From contig JAGNZZ010000016.1 of the NCBI GenBank assembly GCA_017984135.1, forward strand, positions 1 through 52,640: a stretch of DNA of 52,640 bases, given 5' to 3'. This DNA is from Chitinophagales bacterium. Its GTDB lineage: Bacteria; Bacteroidota; Bacteroidia; Chitinophagales; JADIYW01. This document shows positions 26,840-35,383 of this stretch, in pieces. The notes beneath the pieces are model-generated. The model was not told the DNA's origin and made no database searches. It worked only from the letters and a program-made list of their open reading frames with translations. Numbering within the stretch: position 1 is the stretch's first letter; each line of letters starts with the position of its first letter. The position numbers and the translations under genes were made by a program.

Positions 26840-27745
26840 ATGAAAAAAATATTTTTTTGTAGAGCATTAACTTTCATTTTATTGCTAACGGGTTGTTGTA
26901 ATGATAATTTATTGCCAACATCTGAAAATATACTTAAAGGAAAGTTAAAAACTTTTGAAGATGAAAATTTTACGAGCAGTATCACTAATGATTCTGCTGT
27001 CAGATTTTATTTTAATTATGACAGTATACATGGTGAACTAAAAAACATTTCAATCAAAATTCAAATTAATAATATGGATACCATGCTTCCTGTTTTTACC
27101 ATCAATAAAGTAAGCAATGGCATTACATATGTTTATTTTCTTAATTTCTATTCACTTGGTGCAGGTATTCAAAAATTCAGAATAAATACTATCAATAAAC
27201 GAATAACCTCATTAGTTGAACTAGATACTATTAATAATACGGAAAGATTAGTTGCTTACACATATTACACTGGAAATAATATTGATAGTGCTTATAATGC
27301 TGGTGATTTTCTAACTTATAATATCAGATTGTCCAATTTTATATTTTCCAATCAAAATTTTATCGGTTACAATATAAATTCTACAACACAGTTAATAAGT
27401 CCACCATATAATACAATTAATAGACAAGCTCATAGGAAAATAAATTACACAAATAGTCTCTTAAAAAATAAACTATTCACTCAAAATTGTATGGATATTT
27501 TCCCAAGATATAATTATGATTTACTTTTATACTTCTTGAATGTAGATGATTATTACATTACACCAATAAATAAAAATTTAATAAGCGATATTACTGAATT
27601 TTCTGAAAATGATGATGATACTATCATTGTAAGATATAACTATCAATATACATATTCAGATGTAACAAGTGTTAAAAGAACCTATTTTTCTCTTTCAGAT
27701 ACTTCTATTAAAACAGAAAAATATCAACGAATGACCTATTATTAA
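26840..27745 (+). CDS. Hypothetical lipoprotein, 301 aa
   Basis: The N-terminus MKKIFFCRALTFILLLTGC has a basic start, hydrophobic core and lipobox LTGC, so a lipid-anchored envelope protein is likely. The mature part is rich in Asn, Tyr, Ile and Thr with no domain I recognise. It begins 12 bp after the hydrolase lipoprotein and is probably co-transcribed, so it may share any phase control only at the level of coupling. The composition is more AT- and Asn-rich than in the flanking housekeeping genes, which hints at acquisition. Confidence 0.7.
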   Translation: MKKIFFCRALTFILLLTGCCNDNLLPTSENILKGKLKTFEDENFTSSITNDSAVRFYFNYDSIHGELKNISIKIQINNMDTMLPVFTINKVSNGITYVYFLNFYSLGAGIQKFRINTINKRITSLVELDTINNTERLVAYTYYTGNNIDSAYNAGDFLTYNIRLSNFIFSNQNFIGYNINSTTQLISPPYNTINRQAHRKINYTNSLLKNKLFTQNCMDIFPRYNYDLLLYFLNVDDYYITPINKNLISDITEFSENDDDTIIVRYNYQYTYSDVTSVKRTYFSLSDTSIKTEKYQRMTYY

Positions 27746-27873
27746 AAATATCTCGGCTTTGATTATTATCCAACCTCAAAATCACCAATCCGCAGAGGGT
27801 TTAGCTGCTTTTGATTATACACATGTTCTTGGAAGGAATAAAGATGTATTTGACAAAATGGGTGATTTTCAGA

Positions 27874-27982
27874 CATGGTTCGTGTCTCACTTCAGTCATG
27901 GTTTGCGTCTCACGAAACATTTTAGCCATGGTTTGCGTCTCACGAAACATTCCTCAGTCATGGTTCGTGTCTCACGAAACAT
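27874..27982 (+). repeat. Tandem array of four palindromic repeat copies upstream of asnB
   Basis: A unit of about 24 bp recurs at 27874-27890 (truncated), 27897-27920, 27927-27950 and 27959-27982, with 6-8 bp spacers. The last copy begins CATGGTTCGTGTCTCACGAA and ends ACAT. Each full copy is nearly self-complementary around TCT, with stem TTCGTG/CACGAA in the first and last copies and a changed GTTTGCG half in the middle two. All are in the same orientation. Confidence 0.85.
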
Positions 27983-27991
27983 TTTATCTTC

Positions 27992-28031
27992 TCATTCTAA
28001 AATCGTACATTGTCATTCTAAAATCGTACAT
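27992..28031 (+). repeat. Two 19-bp direct repeats just before asnB
   Basis: TCATTCTAAAATCGTACAT occurs perfectly at 27992-28010 and again at 28013-28031, two bases apart. The second copy ends 4 bp before the asnB ATG, so it fills the region where a leader and ribosome-binding site would be. Confidence 0.9.
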
Positions 28032-28035
28032 CAAA

Positions 28036-29946
28036 ATGTGTGGAATTGCAGGCGCGTATAGTTTTAAAAATAAAATTGTTGAACAACAATGGTTGCAAAA
28101 TACAGCTACCTCTTTAAATAAACGCGGTCCTGATAATCAGAATTTTGTTACCATTGGCAAAGCATCTTTAGTACACGCACGTCTATCAATTATTGATACG
28201 TCAACAGCAGCGAATCAACCGATTTACGATAGTACCGAAAGATATTCAATCATCTTCAACGGCGAGATTTTCAACTATCAAATTGTAAAAGAAGAATTGT
28301 TGCAACTTGGTGTGCAGTTCAAAACACACTCTGATACCGAAGTGTTGTTGTATGCCTACATTCATTTTGGCGAAACATTTTTACATAAACTCAATGGCTT
28401 TTTCGCATTTGCCATTCACGATAAACAAGAAGATAATTTATTTATTGCTTGTGATAGATTTGGCATCAAACCATTATACTATTATACTGATGAAGATTAT
28501 TTTTTCTTCGGTTCCGAATTAAAATCCATCTTACAATTTCCTGTAAAAAAAGAAATAAACTGGAGCGCAGTTAGTTTGTATTTTCAACTCAATTACATTC
28601 CTGGAAAAAATTCCATTTTCAAAAATATACAACGCTTAGAACCTGGTCATCAAATTTTAATTCATAAATCTGATTCCGATAGCTATCGGAACATAATTAA
28701 GAAATGGTACACCATTCCATACAATGCATTAAATGCCGAGCAAAATCAGCTAAGCTACGACGAACAAAAGAAAAAACTAGTAGAGCTAATGGATGATTCT
28801 GTTCGCTTGCGTTTAATTGCCGATGTGCCATTAGGCGCATTTTTAAGTGGAGGAATAGATTCATCCGTGATAACGGCAATGGCATCGCGCCATACCAAAA
28901 ATTTAAATACATTTTCAATTGGTTTTGAAGGAAATGAATTCTTTGATGAAACACCTTATGCTAATTTGGTAGCGAAGCATTTTAAAACCAACCACACTGT
29001 TTTTAAATTAAAAAATGAAGACTTATTTCAAAGTTTACACGAACTCTTAGATTATAGCGATGAACCTTTTGCTGATTCATCCGCATTGTTGGTAAATATA
29101 CTTTCCAAACATACCAGTAAATACGTGAAAGTGGCACTTTCCGGCGATGCAGGCGATGAATTGTTTGCCGGATACAATAAACATTATGGTGAATGGCAAT
29201 CGAGAAATGGTGGTTGGAAAGCAAATGTGATACACTTATTGCAACCACTTTGGAATACGTTGCCTAAATCCAGAAATGGAAAATATGGCAATAAAATAAG
29301 ACAGTTAGAACGTTTTGCATCAGGTATGAATTTGTCAAATGCGGAACGATGGTGGCGTTGGTGCTGTATCAATGATTTTAATTTTGTAGAGAAATTATTG
29401 AATCATAAATGCGATGCTTCCATGATGGAATTGATTGAAACACGTCAACAATTTATGGCATCTGTTCAATATGATGGCACTTTAAATGATAATTTGTTGG
29501 CGGATGTGAATATGGTTTTGCCGTATGATATGCTTACAAAAGTCGATAGAATGAGTATGTGCAATTCTTTAGAAGTACGTGTTCCTTTTTTAGACTATCG
29601 AATCGTTGAATATGCTTTCACATTGCCGGTTTCTAGCAAAATAAATGCAAACATGAAAAAGAAAATCGTACAAGATGCATTTAAACAAATATTGCCCAAT
29701 GAACTTTACAATAGACCTAAAAAAGGATTTGAAGTGCCGTTGCTTCAATGGTTTAGAACAGATTTGAAAAATCAAATTTTAAATGATTATCTAAGCGATG
29801 AGTACATACAACAGCAAGGTGTTTTTAATGTTGATGTAATTCGATCCATCAAACAACAATTATTTTCAGCAAATCCAGGTGATGTACATGCACAAATATG
29901 GGCTTTAATGGTGTTTCAAAATTTTTGGAGAAAATACATGGAATAA
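28036..29946 (+). CDS. asnB: Asparagine synthase (glutamine-hydrolysing)
   Basis: 636 residues from ATG 28036. This start gives MCGIAGAYSF, which puts the catalytic Cys at position 2 as the class II amidotransferase domain requires; the frame is open further upstream but runs through repeats. The synthetase half has the PP-loop SGGIDSS at 271-277 and the later 'LPYDMLTKVDRMSM' signature. It makes asparagine from aspartate, glutamine and ATP; in glycan clusters AsnB homologues often amidate sugars instead. Residues 213-219 (DSDSYRN) are encoded by a perfect 18-bp palindrome in the linker between the two halves. A glycosyltransferase gene follows 36 bp on. Confidence 0.92.
   Translation: MCGIAGAYSFKNKIVEQQWLQNTATSLNKRGPDNQNFVTIGKASLVHARLSIIDTSTAANQPIYDSTERYSIIFNGEIFNYQIVKEELLQLGVQFKTHSDTEVLLYAYIHFGETFLHKLNGFFAFAIHDKQEDNLFIACDRFGIKPLYYYTDEDYFFFGSELKSILQFPVKKEINWSAVSLYFQLNYIPGKNSIFKNIQRLEPGHQILIHKSDSDSYRNIIKKWYTIPYNALNAEQNQLSYDEQKKKLVELMDDSVRLRLIADVPLGAFLSGGIDSSVITAMASRHTKNLNTFSIGFEGNEFFDETPYANLVAKHFKTNHTVFKLKNEDLFQSLHELLDYSDEPFADSSALLVNILSKHTSKYVKVALSGDAGDELFAGYNKHYGEWQSRNGGWKANVIHLLQPLWNTLPKSRNGKYGNKIRQLERFASGMNLSNAERWWRWCCINDFNFVEKLLNHKCDASMMELIETRQQFMASVQYDGTLNDNLLADVNMVLPYDMLTKVDRMSMCNSLEVRVPFLDYRIVEYAFTLPVSSKINANMKKKIVQDAFKQILPNELYNRPKKGFEVPLLQWFRTDLKNQILNDYLSDEYIQQQGVFNVDVIRSIKQQLFSANPGDVHAQIWALMVFQNFWRKYME
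28674..28691 (+). repeat. Perfect 18-bp palindrome inside asnB
   Basis: TTCCGATAGCTATCGGAA is fully self-complementary. It lies in frame in the asnB coding sequence, in the linker region after EPGHQILI. Sequences containing CCGATAGCTATCGG are, from memory, common dispersed palindromes in Bacteroidota. Confidence 0.85.
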
Positions 29947-29982
29947 TTGTGTGCTAAATGCTATTAAACAAGATTAAAATTT

Positions 29983-31122
29983 ATGCCTAAGCCATTAAAT
30001 ATAGGAATTGTAGCGAACACCGCTTTTAATATTTATAATTTCAGATTAAGTTTAATTGAGGCATTAAAACAGGAAGGACATCGTGTAATTGCCATTGCAC
30101 CTAAAGATGAATATGTAGAGCTATTGCTTCAACACAATATCGAGTTTGTAGAAATTACACAACTTGCACGCAAAGGAACCAATCCTTTTCATGATTTAAA
30201 ATTATGGAATGAATTTCGTAAAAAATATCGTCAAAATAAATTAGATATTGTACTGCAATACACTATAAAACCGAATATATATGGCACGCTAGCTGCGAAA
30301 TGGAATGGCATTAAATCCGTATGCACTGTTACGGGTTTAGGCTATACTTTTTTAAACAAAAATATAGCAAGCAATGTGGCACATCGATTATATAAATGGG
30401 CTTTTTCGTATGCACATAAAATTTTATTTCAAAATAAAGATGATGCTACACTTTTTATAAATCAGCATATAGTAGAGAAAAATAAAGTAGAATTGGTGCC
30501 AGGTTCCGGAATCGATACCGATAAATTTTATCCTGATTTTTGTTCTCCTAAAATGGAAGACGACTTGAGTACTACACGTTTTTTAATGATTGGTAGATTG
30601 TTAAAAGATAAAGGTATTTATGAGTATGTACAAGCCGCTCAGCAAATCAAAAAACAGCATCCACAAGTAGAGTTTCAACTGCTCGGTGATATTGATTTTA
30701 ATAATCCAACTGCCATAAAACGACACGAATTAAACGCATGGATTCAAAATGAAACCATTGTTTACAAAGGATTTACTAAAGATACACGACCATTTATTTG
30801 TGAAGCCGATTGTGTTGTATTGCCTTCATATCGTGAAGGAATGCCACGTGTGATTTTGGAAAGCATGGCAATGGCAAAACCTTGCATAACCACGAATGCG
30901 CCAGGTTGTAAGGATGCAATAATAGATGGTGAAACCGGTTGGCTGTGTGAAGTTGCAAATACAGCAGACTTAAAATCAAAAATGGAAAATTTTATACAAG
31001 TTTCTCCTCTTCAAAAACAAAAAATGGGTAAGCAAGCCAGAAAACGTGCGGTGGAGGTTTTTTCCATACATGAAGTAAATTCGCAATATGTCAGAATTAT
31101 CGAAATATTATGCAGAAATTAA
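29983..31122 (+). CDS. Glycosyltransferase family 4 (lipid-linked glycan assembly)
   Basis: 379 residues, GT-B fold. The N-terminal domain starts NIGIVANTAFNIYNFRLSLI and includes the VTGLGYTFLN segment typical of the PglA/WbaZ-like group that adds the second sugar to undecaprenyl-diphosphate sugars. The donor domain has FLMIGRLLKDKGIYEYVQAA and the EX7E-like site around SYREGMPRVILESMAM. It is followed 40 bp later by a WecA-like gene, which supports a role in adding the next sugar onto that lipid carrier. Confidence 0.88.
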   Translation: MPKPLNIGIVANTAFNIYNFRLSLIEALKQEGHRVIAIAPKDEYVELLLQHNIEFVEITQLARKGTNPFHDLKLWNEFRKKYRQNKLDIVLQYTIKPNIYGTLAAKWNGIKSVCTVTGLGYTFLNKNIASNVAHRLYKWAFSYAHKILFQNKDDATLFINQHIVEKNKVELVPGSGIDTDKFYPDFCSPKMEDDLSTTRFLMIGRLLKDKGIYEYVQAAQQIKKQHPQVEFQLLGDIDFNNPTAIKRHELNAWIQNETIVYKGFTKDTRPFICEADCVVLPSYREGMPRVILESMAMAKPCITTNAPGCKDAIIDGETGWLCEVANTADLKSKMENFIQVSPLQKQKMGKQARKRAVEVFSIHEVNSQYVRIIEILCRN

Positions 31123-31162
31123 CGTTTTTTAAAGAATAGTTATTAACTTTGAATATAGATTT

Positions 31163-32278
31163 ATGCATAGTGATATTATAAAACTGGCTTCTGCTTTATT
31201 GACTTCCTTTGTGCTTACTTATATGTTTATTCCTTCCATAATAAAAGTGGCAAAGATTAAACATCTATTCGACTCACCCAACGAAAGAAAATCACACCAT
31301 GAAGTTATTCCTACATTAGGAGGAATTGGAATTTTTGGTGGATTTATGATTAGTTTATGCTTGTTTGCAAAATTTCATCCGGCAAATGGCATGCGCTATA
31401 TATTAGCGGCTTTGTGTTTTATGTTCATGTTGGGTGCGAAAGATGATATTGTAGAATTAGTGGCGAATAAGAAATTTATAGGACAAATTTTTGCTGCCAG
31501 CATTATTGTGATTTTAGGCGATATACGTTTGACCAGCATGTATGGATTGTTCGGAATTTCATATATTTCCGATCCTTTTAGCTACGTGTTTTCTATTGTA
31601 ACTATTATTTTTATTATCAATGCATTTAATTTAATAGATGGTATTAATTTGTTATCTGGAAGTATTGGCATATTAATGGCAGTTGCATTTGGATCTTGGT
31701 TTTTTGTGTATGGGTTTTACGATTATGCCATTTTGGCTACTGCTATGAGTGGCTCCATTTTAGCATTTTTAAAATACAATTATACACCAGCAAAAATTTT
31801 TATGGGCGATTCCGGAAGCTTGTGTATTGGACTTTTAGCCTCCGTTTTAGCTATTCAATTCATTGAGCAAAATGAAATTGTTTTAAGAAGTGGAAATAGT
31901 ATGGATATTACAATTACAGCTGCTCCAGCAATGGCAATTGCTGTATTAATAATCCCAATATTTGACACATTGCGAGTGTTTACGATGCGATTATTGGCAA
32001 AAAAATCACCTTTTCAAGCCGATAGAAGTCATATCCATCATCGTTTAATAGACTTAGGCATGTCTCATATTCACGCTACGTATGTGTTGTTAACCGTAAA
32101 TATAGTATTTATTGTTATTATCTATTTTTTGCAAAGTTGGGGAAATCTATTTTTAATTTTATTTGAATTTGGGTTAGCTATAGCATTGGCTTATGTTTTA
32201 TTTTCAATTCCAATCAACAAAAAATCTAAAAAAATAGTTGAGAAGGTGATGCCACTATCTATAGATAGTGTTGGATAG
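31163..32278 (+). CDS. WecA/MraY-family undecaprenyl-phosphate sugar-1-phosphate transferase
   Basis: 371 residues with about ten membrane helices. The family motifs are in order: the DD motif in GAKDDIVELVANKKFIGQ, NAFNLIDGINLLSG, FMGDSGSLCIG and the cytosolic HIHHRLIDLG loop, which is typical of WecA rather than MraY. It transfers a HexNAc-1-phosphate from UDP-sugar to undecaprenyl phosphate at the inner membrane and so starts O-antigen- or capsule-like glycans. It pairs with the upstream glycosyltransferase. Its last codons lie in a perfect palindrome, and the stop is 2 bp from the stop of the convergent lpxK. Confidence 0.92.
   Translation: MHSDIIKLASALLTSFVLTYMFIPSIIKVAKIKHLFDSPNERKSHHEVIPTLGGIGIFGGFMISLCLFAKFHPANGMRYILAALCFMFMLGAKDDIVELVANKKFIGQIFAASIIVILGDIRLTSMYGLFGISYISDPFSYVFSIVTIIFIINAFNLIDGINLLSGSIGILMAVAFGSWFFVYGFYDYAILATAMSGSILAFLKYNYTPAKIFMGDSGSLCIGLLASVLAIQFIEQNEIVLRSGNSMDITITAAPAMAIAVLIIPIFDTLRVFTMRLLAKKSPFQADRSHIHHRLIDLGMSHIHATYVLLTVNIVFIVIIYFLQSWGNLFLILFEFGLAIALAYVLFSIPINKKSKKIVEKVMPLSIDSVG
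32253..32270. other. Perfect 18-bp palindrome at the convergent wecA-like/lpxK junction
   Basis: CACTATCTATAGATAGTG is fully self-complementary and lies within the last codons of the WecA-like gene, 11 bp before the end of lpxK on the other strand. There is no long T-run, so it is not a classic terminator, but it would form a hairpin in both transcripts. Confidence 0.8.
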
Positions 32279-32280
32279 TT

Positions 32281-33390
32281 TCAATCATCGTTTGGTTTGT
32301 TTGTATCACTTTGAATTTGTTCATTTTCATTTTTAATTTCATCTTGATAATAAAAATCTAAATAGCCTTTTATTGTTTTTTCAAAAATGTTTGCAGTGTT
32401 GCCTATGAACTGTGTTTGAACTGGAATGCAATAAATAGCAATCTGTTGTTGTGCAAACCAATCCCGAAAAGGAGCTAAACGAACGGCATCTTTTTCAGTA
32501 GTCAACCACGTTTTTAAATAAGGATAATTCTGATGCATACTTTCAAGTTCTTGTATTTCGAATGGATGATGATCGTCATACTCATAATGTATAATATTAT
32601 GGACTTGAGATAAAATATATTCCTTTAGATAGCTTGCTTTTGCAATACCTGTTACCAAAAGATACTCTTCGCTTTTATGTAATGGTACTTTTTCATTCAT
32701 TAAAAATAAATGATAGGCAGCACCATATATTTGTGTTGTAAAAAAAACACGTTGTTGAGCATGTGGTTGAATCTTTCGAATGAATTCGTTTTGAGCGTCC
32801 ATGGAAAATTGTTCAGGACATTTTGATACTATTATAATATTCGCTCGTTTTTTGCCACTTATATGTTCACGCAAAGTGCCTAATGGTAAAATAGAATCCT
32901 CAAAAAATGGCTTGTCGAATGTGGTTAATAAAATATTGATATCAGGACGAACACTTTGGTGCTGAAATGCATCGTCTAATAAAATGAGTTGCGTTTGTGG
33001 TGCCAACTGCATCAATCTAGGAATTGCCATAACACGTTCTTCCCCAACAGCCACTATGGTAGATGGATATTTTAATTTTACCATGAGTGGCTCATCACCT
33101 ACAATACTTGCAGTATGTTGTTGCTGAACCATCAAAAAGCCACTTGTTTTTCGTTTGTATCCACGACTCAAAACGCCCAACTTGTATTGAGGATGTAAAA
33201 GTTCGATAAGTAGTTCAACAAACGGTGTTTTTCCACTGCCACCTACATTTAAATTTCCGATGGAAATAATTGGAATGGAAAAACTAGTGGAGCCAATAAA
33301 TTGTGTTTTATACAACCAATTTCTAAACCCAATAATGCTTCCATATATAATGGAAATGGGATAGCTGAGTATTTTATAGATAGGAATCAA
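32281..33390 (-). CDS. lpxK: Tetraacyldisaccharide 4'-kinase
   Basis: 369 residues. The start is TTG (33388-33390); an in-frame stop lies just upstream and the protein begins at the usual place (IPIYKILSYPISIIYGSIIG, a membrane-associated helix). The Walker A motif is GNLNVGGSGKT at 45-55 and the later 'LILLDDAFQH' holds the Walker B-like acidic residues. It phosphorylates the lipid A precursor at the 4' position on the inner face of the inner membrane. A 20-residue acidic/Asn tail extends past the usual end. Confidence 0.92.
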   Translation of the reverse strand: MIPIYKILSYPISIIYGSIIGFRNWLYKTQFIGSTSFSIPIISIGNLNVGGSGKTPFVELLIELLHPQYKLGVLSRGYKRKTSGFLMVQQQHTASIVGDEPLMVKLKYPSTIVAVGEERVMAIPRLMQLAPQTQLILLDDAFQHQSVRPDINILLTTFDKPFFEDSILPLGTLREHISGKKRANIIIVSKCPEQFSMDAQNEFIRKIQPHAQQRVFFTTQIYGAAYHLFLMNEKVPLHKSEEYLLVTGIAKASYLKEYILSQVHNIIHYEYDDHHPFEIQELESMHQNYPYLKTWLTTEKDAVRLAPFRDWFAQQQIAIYCIPVQTQFIGNTANIFEKTIKGYLDFYYQDEIKNENEQIQSDTNKPNDD

Positions 33391-33456
33391 TTTTTCAGTA
33401 ATTTAATTATTTTGTACACTATCTTTATGTGTATAAAATTGGAATAATATTTGAAA

Positions 33457-34551
33457 ATGAAAATAGCAGAAATAATTGAAATAATAGAAAATTTTGCACC
33501 ATTATCCTATCAAGAAAGTTATGATAATGCTGGATTATTGGTAGGAAATAAAACTAATAATTGCACAGGCGTTTTAGTATGTTTGGATGCGGTGGAAGCA
33601 GTGTTAGATGAAGCCATAGCCAAAAAATGTAATTTAATTGTGGCACATCATCCTATCATTTTTTCAGGGTTAAAGAAAATAACTGGAAAAAACTACATTG
33701 AACGAGTGGTAATAAAAGCAATTAAACAGGATATTTCTATTTATGCTTGTCATACCAATTTAGATAATGTACAATTGGGCGTAAATAAAATTATTGCTGA
33801 CAAAATAGGATTAAAAAACACCAAAATATTGTCGCCTAAAACCCATCTTCTAAAAAAACTTTATACCTATGTGCCGGCTAAAAATAGAGATAACTTATTA
33901 AATGCATTATTTCAGGCTGGTGCAGGAAACATCAGTAATTACAGTGAGTGTAGTTTTAGCACAGAAGGATTAGGTACATTTAAAGGAAATGAAAAATCAA
34001 CTCCATATTTAGGAGAAATAAATAAAAGAAGCGCAGAATTAGAACAAAAAGTGGAAGTTATTTTTCCTGCTTATTTGGCATCTAAAATAGTAAAAACATT
34101 AAAAGCTAATCATCCATACGAAGAAGTAGCGTATGAAATAATTACCTTAGATAATGCTTATCAAGAAGTGGGTTCTGGTATGATTGGTGAATTGGAAAAG
34201 CCAATGGCTGAAAAAGAATTTTTGACCTTTTTAAAGCATAAAATGAAAACCAAATGTATTCGCCATACAGCCTTGTTAAAGAAAAAAATTAAAAAGGTGG
34301 CAGTGTGTGGTGGTGCCGGCAGTTTTCTACTTGCGGATGCAAAAGACCAGCAAGCTGATATTTTTATCACAGCTGATTTTAAATACCATCAATTCTTTGA
34401 TGCTGATAATCAGATACTTATCGCAGATATTGGCCATTTTGAAAGTGAACAATTTACAGCACAATTATTTAACAAAATAATATCGGATAAATTTCCTACT
34501 TTTGCGGTTCAAATTTCGACAATTAACACGAATCCAATAAATTACATATAA
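33457..34551 (+). CDS. Nif3-like dinuclear metal-centre protein
   Basis: 364 residues from ATG 33457; a TTG two codons earlier is possible but less likely. The metal ligands of the Nif3/YbgI family are seen: HHP in NLIVAHHPIIF, H in CHTNLD, and H/E in IGHFESEQFT near the C-terminus. The form with an inserted PII-like domain (about 130-240) is typical of Bacteroidota and Gram-positives. The biochemical role is unsettled; GTP cyclohydrolase type 2 labels come from weak evidence. Its TAA shares one base with the ATG of the next gene (TAATG), so the two are translationally coupled. Confidence 0.9.
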   Translation: MKIAEIIEIIENFAPLSYQESYDNAGLLVGNKTNNCTGVLVCLDAVEAVLDEAIAKKCNLIVAHHPIIFSGLKKITGKNYIERVVIKAIKQDISIYACHTNLDNVQLGVNKIIADKIGLKNTKILSPKTHLLKKLYTYVPAKNRDNLLNALFQAGAGNISNYSECSFSTEGLGTFKGNEKSTPYLGEINKRSAELEQKVEVIFPAYLASKIVKTLKANHPYEEVAYEIITLDNAYQEVGSGMIGELEKPMAEKEFLTFLKHKMKTKCIRHTALLKKKIKKVAVCGGAGSFLLADAKDQQADIFITADFKYHQFFDADNQILIADIGHFESEQFTAQLFNKIISDKFPTFAVQISTINTNPINYI

Positions 34552-35321
34552 TGGCACGTAAGAAAGAATTAACCACCATCGCAGATAAATTAGAACAATT
34601 AGATGAATTACAAGCTATTTATTCTAAAATAGATGAGATTCATATTTTAAAAGGTGAGTTACCTATAGAAGTGGCGGATTTAGAAGACGAAATTATCGGT
34701 ACTAAAAAACGCATTTCAAAGGTTCAAGCTGAAATTGATGATGCACAAGAAGAAATTGAGCATAGAAAAGTATTGATGAAAGAAGCACAAGCATTAATTA
34801 CTAAATACGATAAACAATTACACAACGTAAAAAATAATCGTGAGTTTGATGCTTTAAACAAAGAAATTGAATTACAGAAATTAGAAATTCAATTGGCAGA
34901 GAAAAAAATAAAAGATGCAAATTTCACTATTGAAAATCATCAAAAACAATTTGCAGAAATTCAAAAACGATTAGACAGCAAAGAGAAAGATTTAGATATC
35001 AAGAAAAATGAATTACAAAACATTATTAAAGATACTGAAAAAGAAGAAGCAGATTTGACAGTAAAAGCTACTGGAATGGAAGTGGATGTTGAAGAAAGAT
35101 ATTTGTTGGCATTTAAACGTATCCGCCAATCTTACAAAAACGGATTAGCTGTTGTTCAAGTTAGCCGCGATGCTTGTGGTGGTTGCTTTGGATTTATTCC
35201 GCCTCAAACTCAATCAGAAATCAGAACGAAAAAAATGATTACCACTTGCGAACATTGTGGTCGAATTATATCTGGTGTGGACGATAGTGCTGTTGTAGTT
35301 TCAGATGAAGAATTAGCATAA
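34551..35321 (+). CDS. Coiled-coil protein with C-terminal zinc ribbon (DUF164/CdsZ type)
   Basis: 256 residues. Residues 1-190 are heptad-rich and form a long helical hairpin (ELQAIYSKIDEIHILKGELP to KDTEKEEADLTVKATGMEVD). The C-terminal zinc ribbon has two knuckles, ACGGCFG and CEHCGR, so four Cys ligands. It is coupled to nif3, a pairing conserved in Bacteroidota as I recall. A role in nucleic-acid binding or as a scaffold is possible, not shown. A bidirectional terminator follows. Confidence 0.9.
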   Translation: MARKKELTTIADKLEQLDELQAIYSKIDEIHILKGELPIEVADLEDEIIGTKKRISKVQAEIDDAQEEIEHRKVLMKEAQALITKYDKQLHNVKNNREFDALNKEIELQKLEIQLAEKKIKDANFTIENHQKQFAEIQKRLDSKEKDLDIKKNELQNIIKDTEKEEADLTVKATGMEVDVEERYLLAFKRIRQSYKNGLAVVQVSRDACGGCFGFIPPQTQSEIRTKKMITTCEHCGRIISGVDDSAVVVSDEELA

Positions 35322-35334
35322 CCTTTCAAATTAT

Positions 35335-35369
35335 AAAAAAAGGTCAGCACAATTGCTGACCTTTTTTTT
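35335..35369. terminator. Bidirectional rho-independent terminator between the zinc-ribbon gene and gldG
   Basis: The stem AGGTCAGCA (35341-35349) pairs perfectly with TGCTGACCT (35354-35362) around a 4-nt loop. It has six A before and eight T after, so it can end transcripts from both sides of this convergent junction. Confidence 0.9.
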
Positions 35370-35383
35370 ATTTCAAATTTTAT

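Noticed and set aside
27874-28031. Possible CRISPR array
   Set aside because: Repeats are imperfect, spacers are 6-8 bp rather than about 30, only four copies exist, and no cas genes are in the window.
27811-28035. Upstream extension of asnB (75 extra residues before MCGIAG)
   Set aside because: It is read through the tandem repeats, and the amidotransferase needs Cys at position 2, so translation must begin at 28036.
27759-28061. Open frame of about 100 residues before asnB
   Set aside because: Most of it is the translation of the repeat units (HFSHGLRLTKH repeated) and it runs into asnB in another frame; no sign of a real protein.
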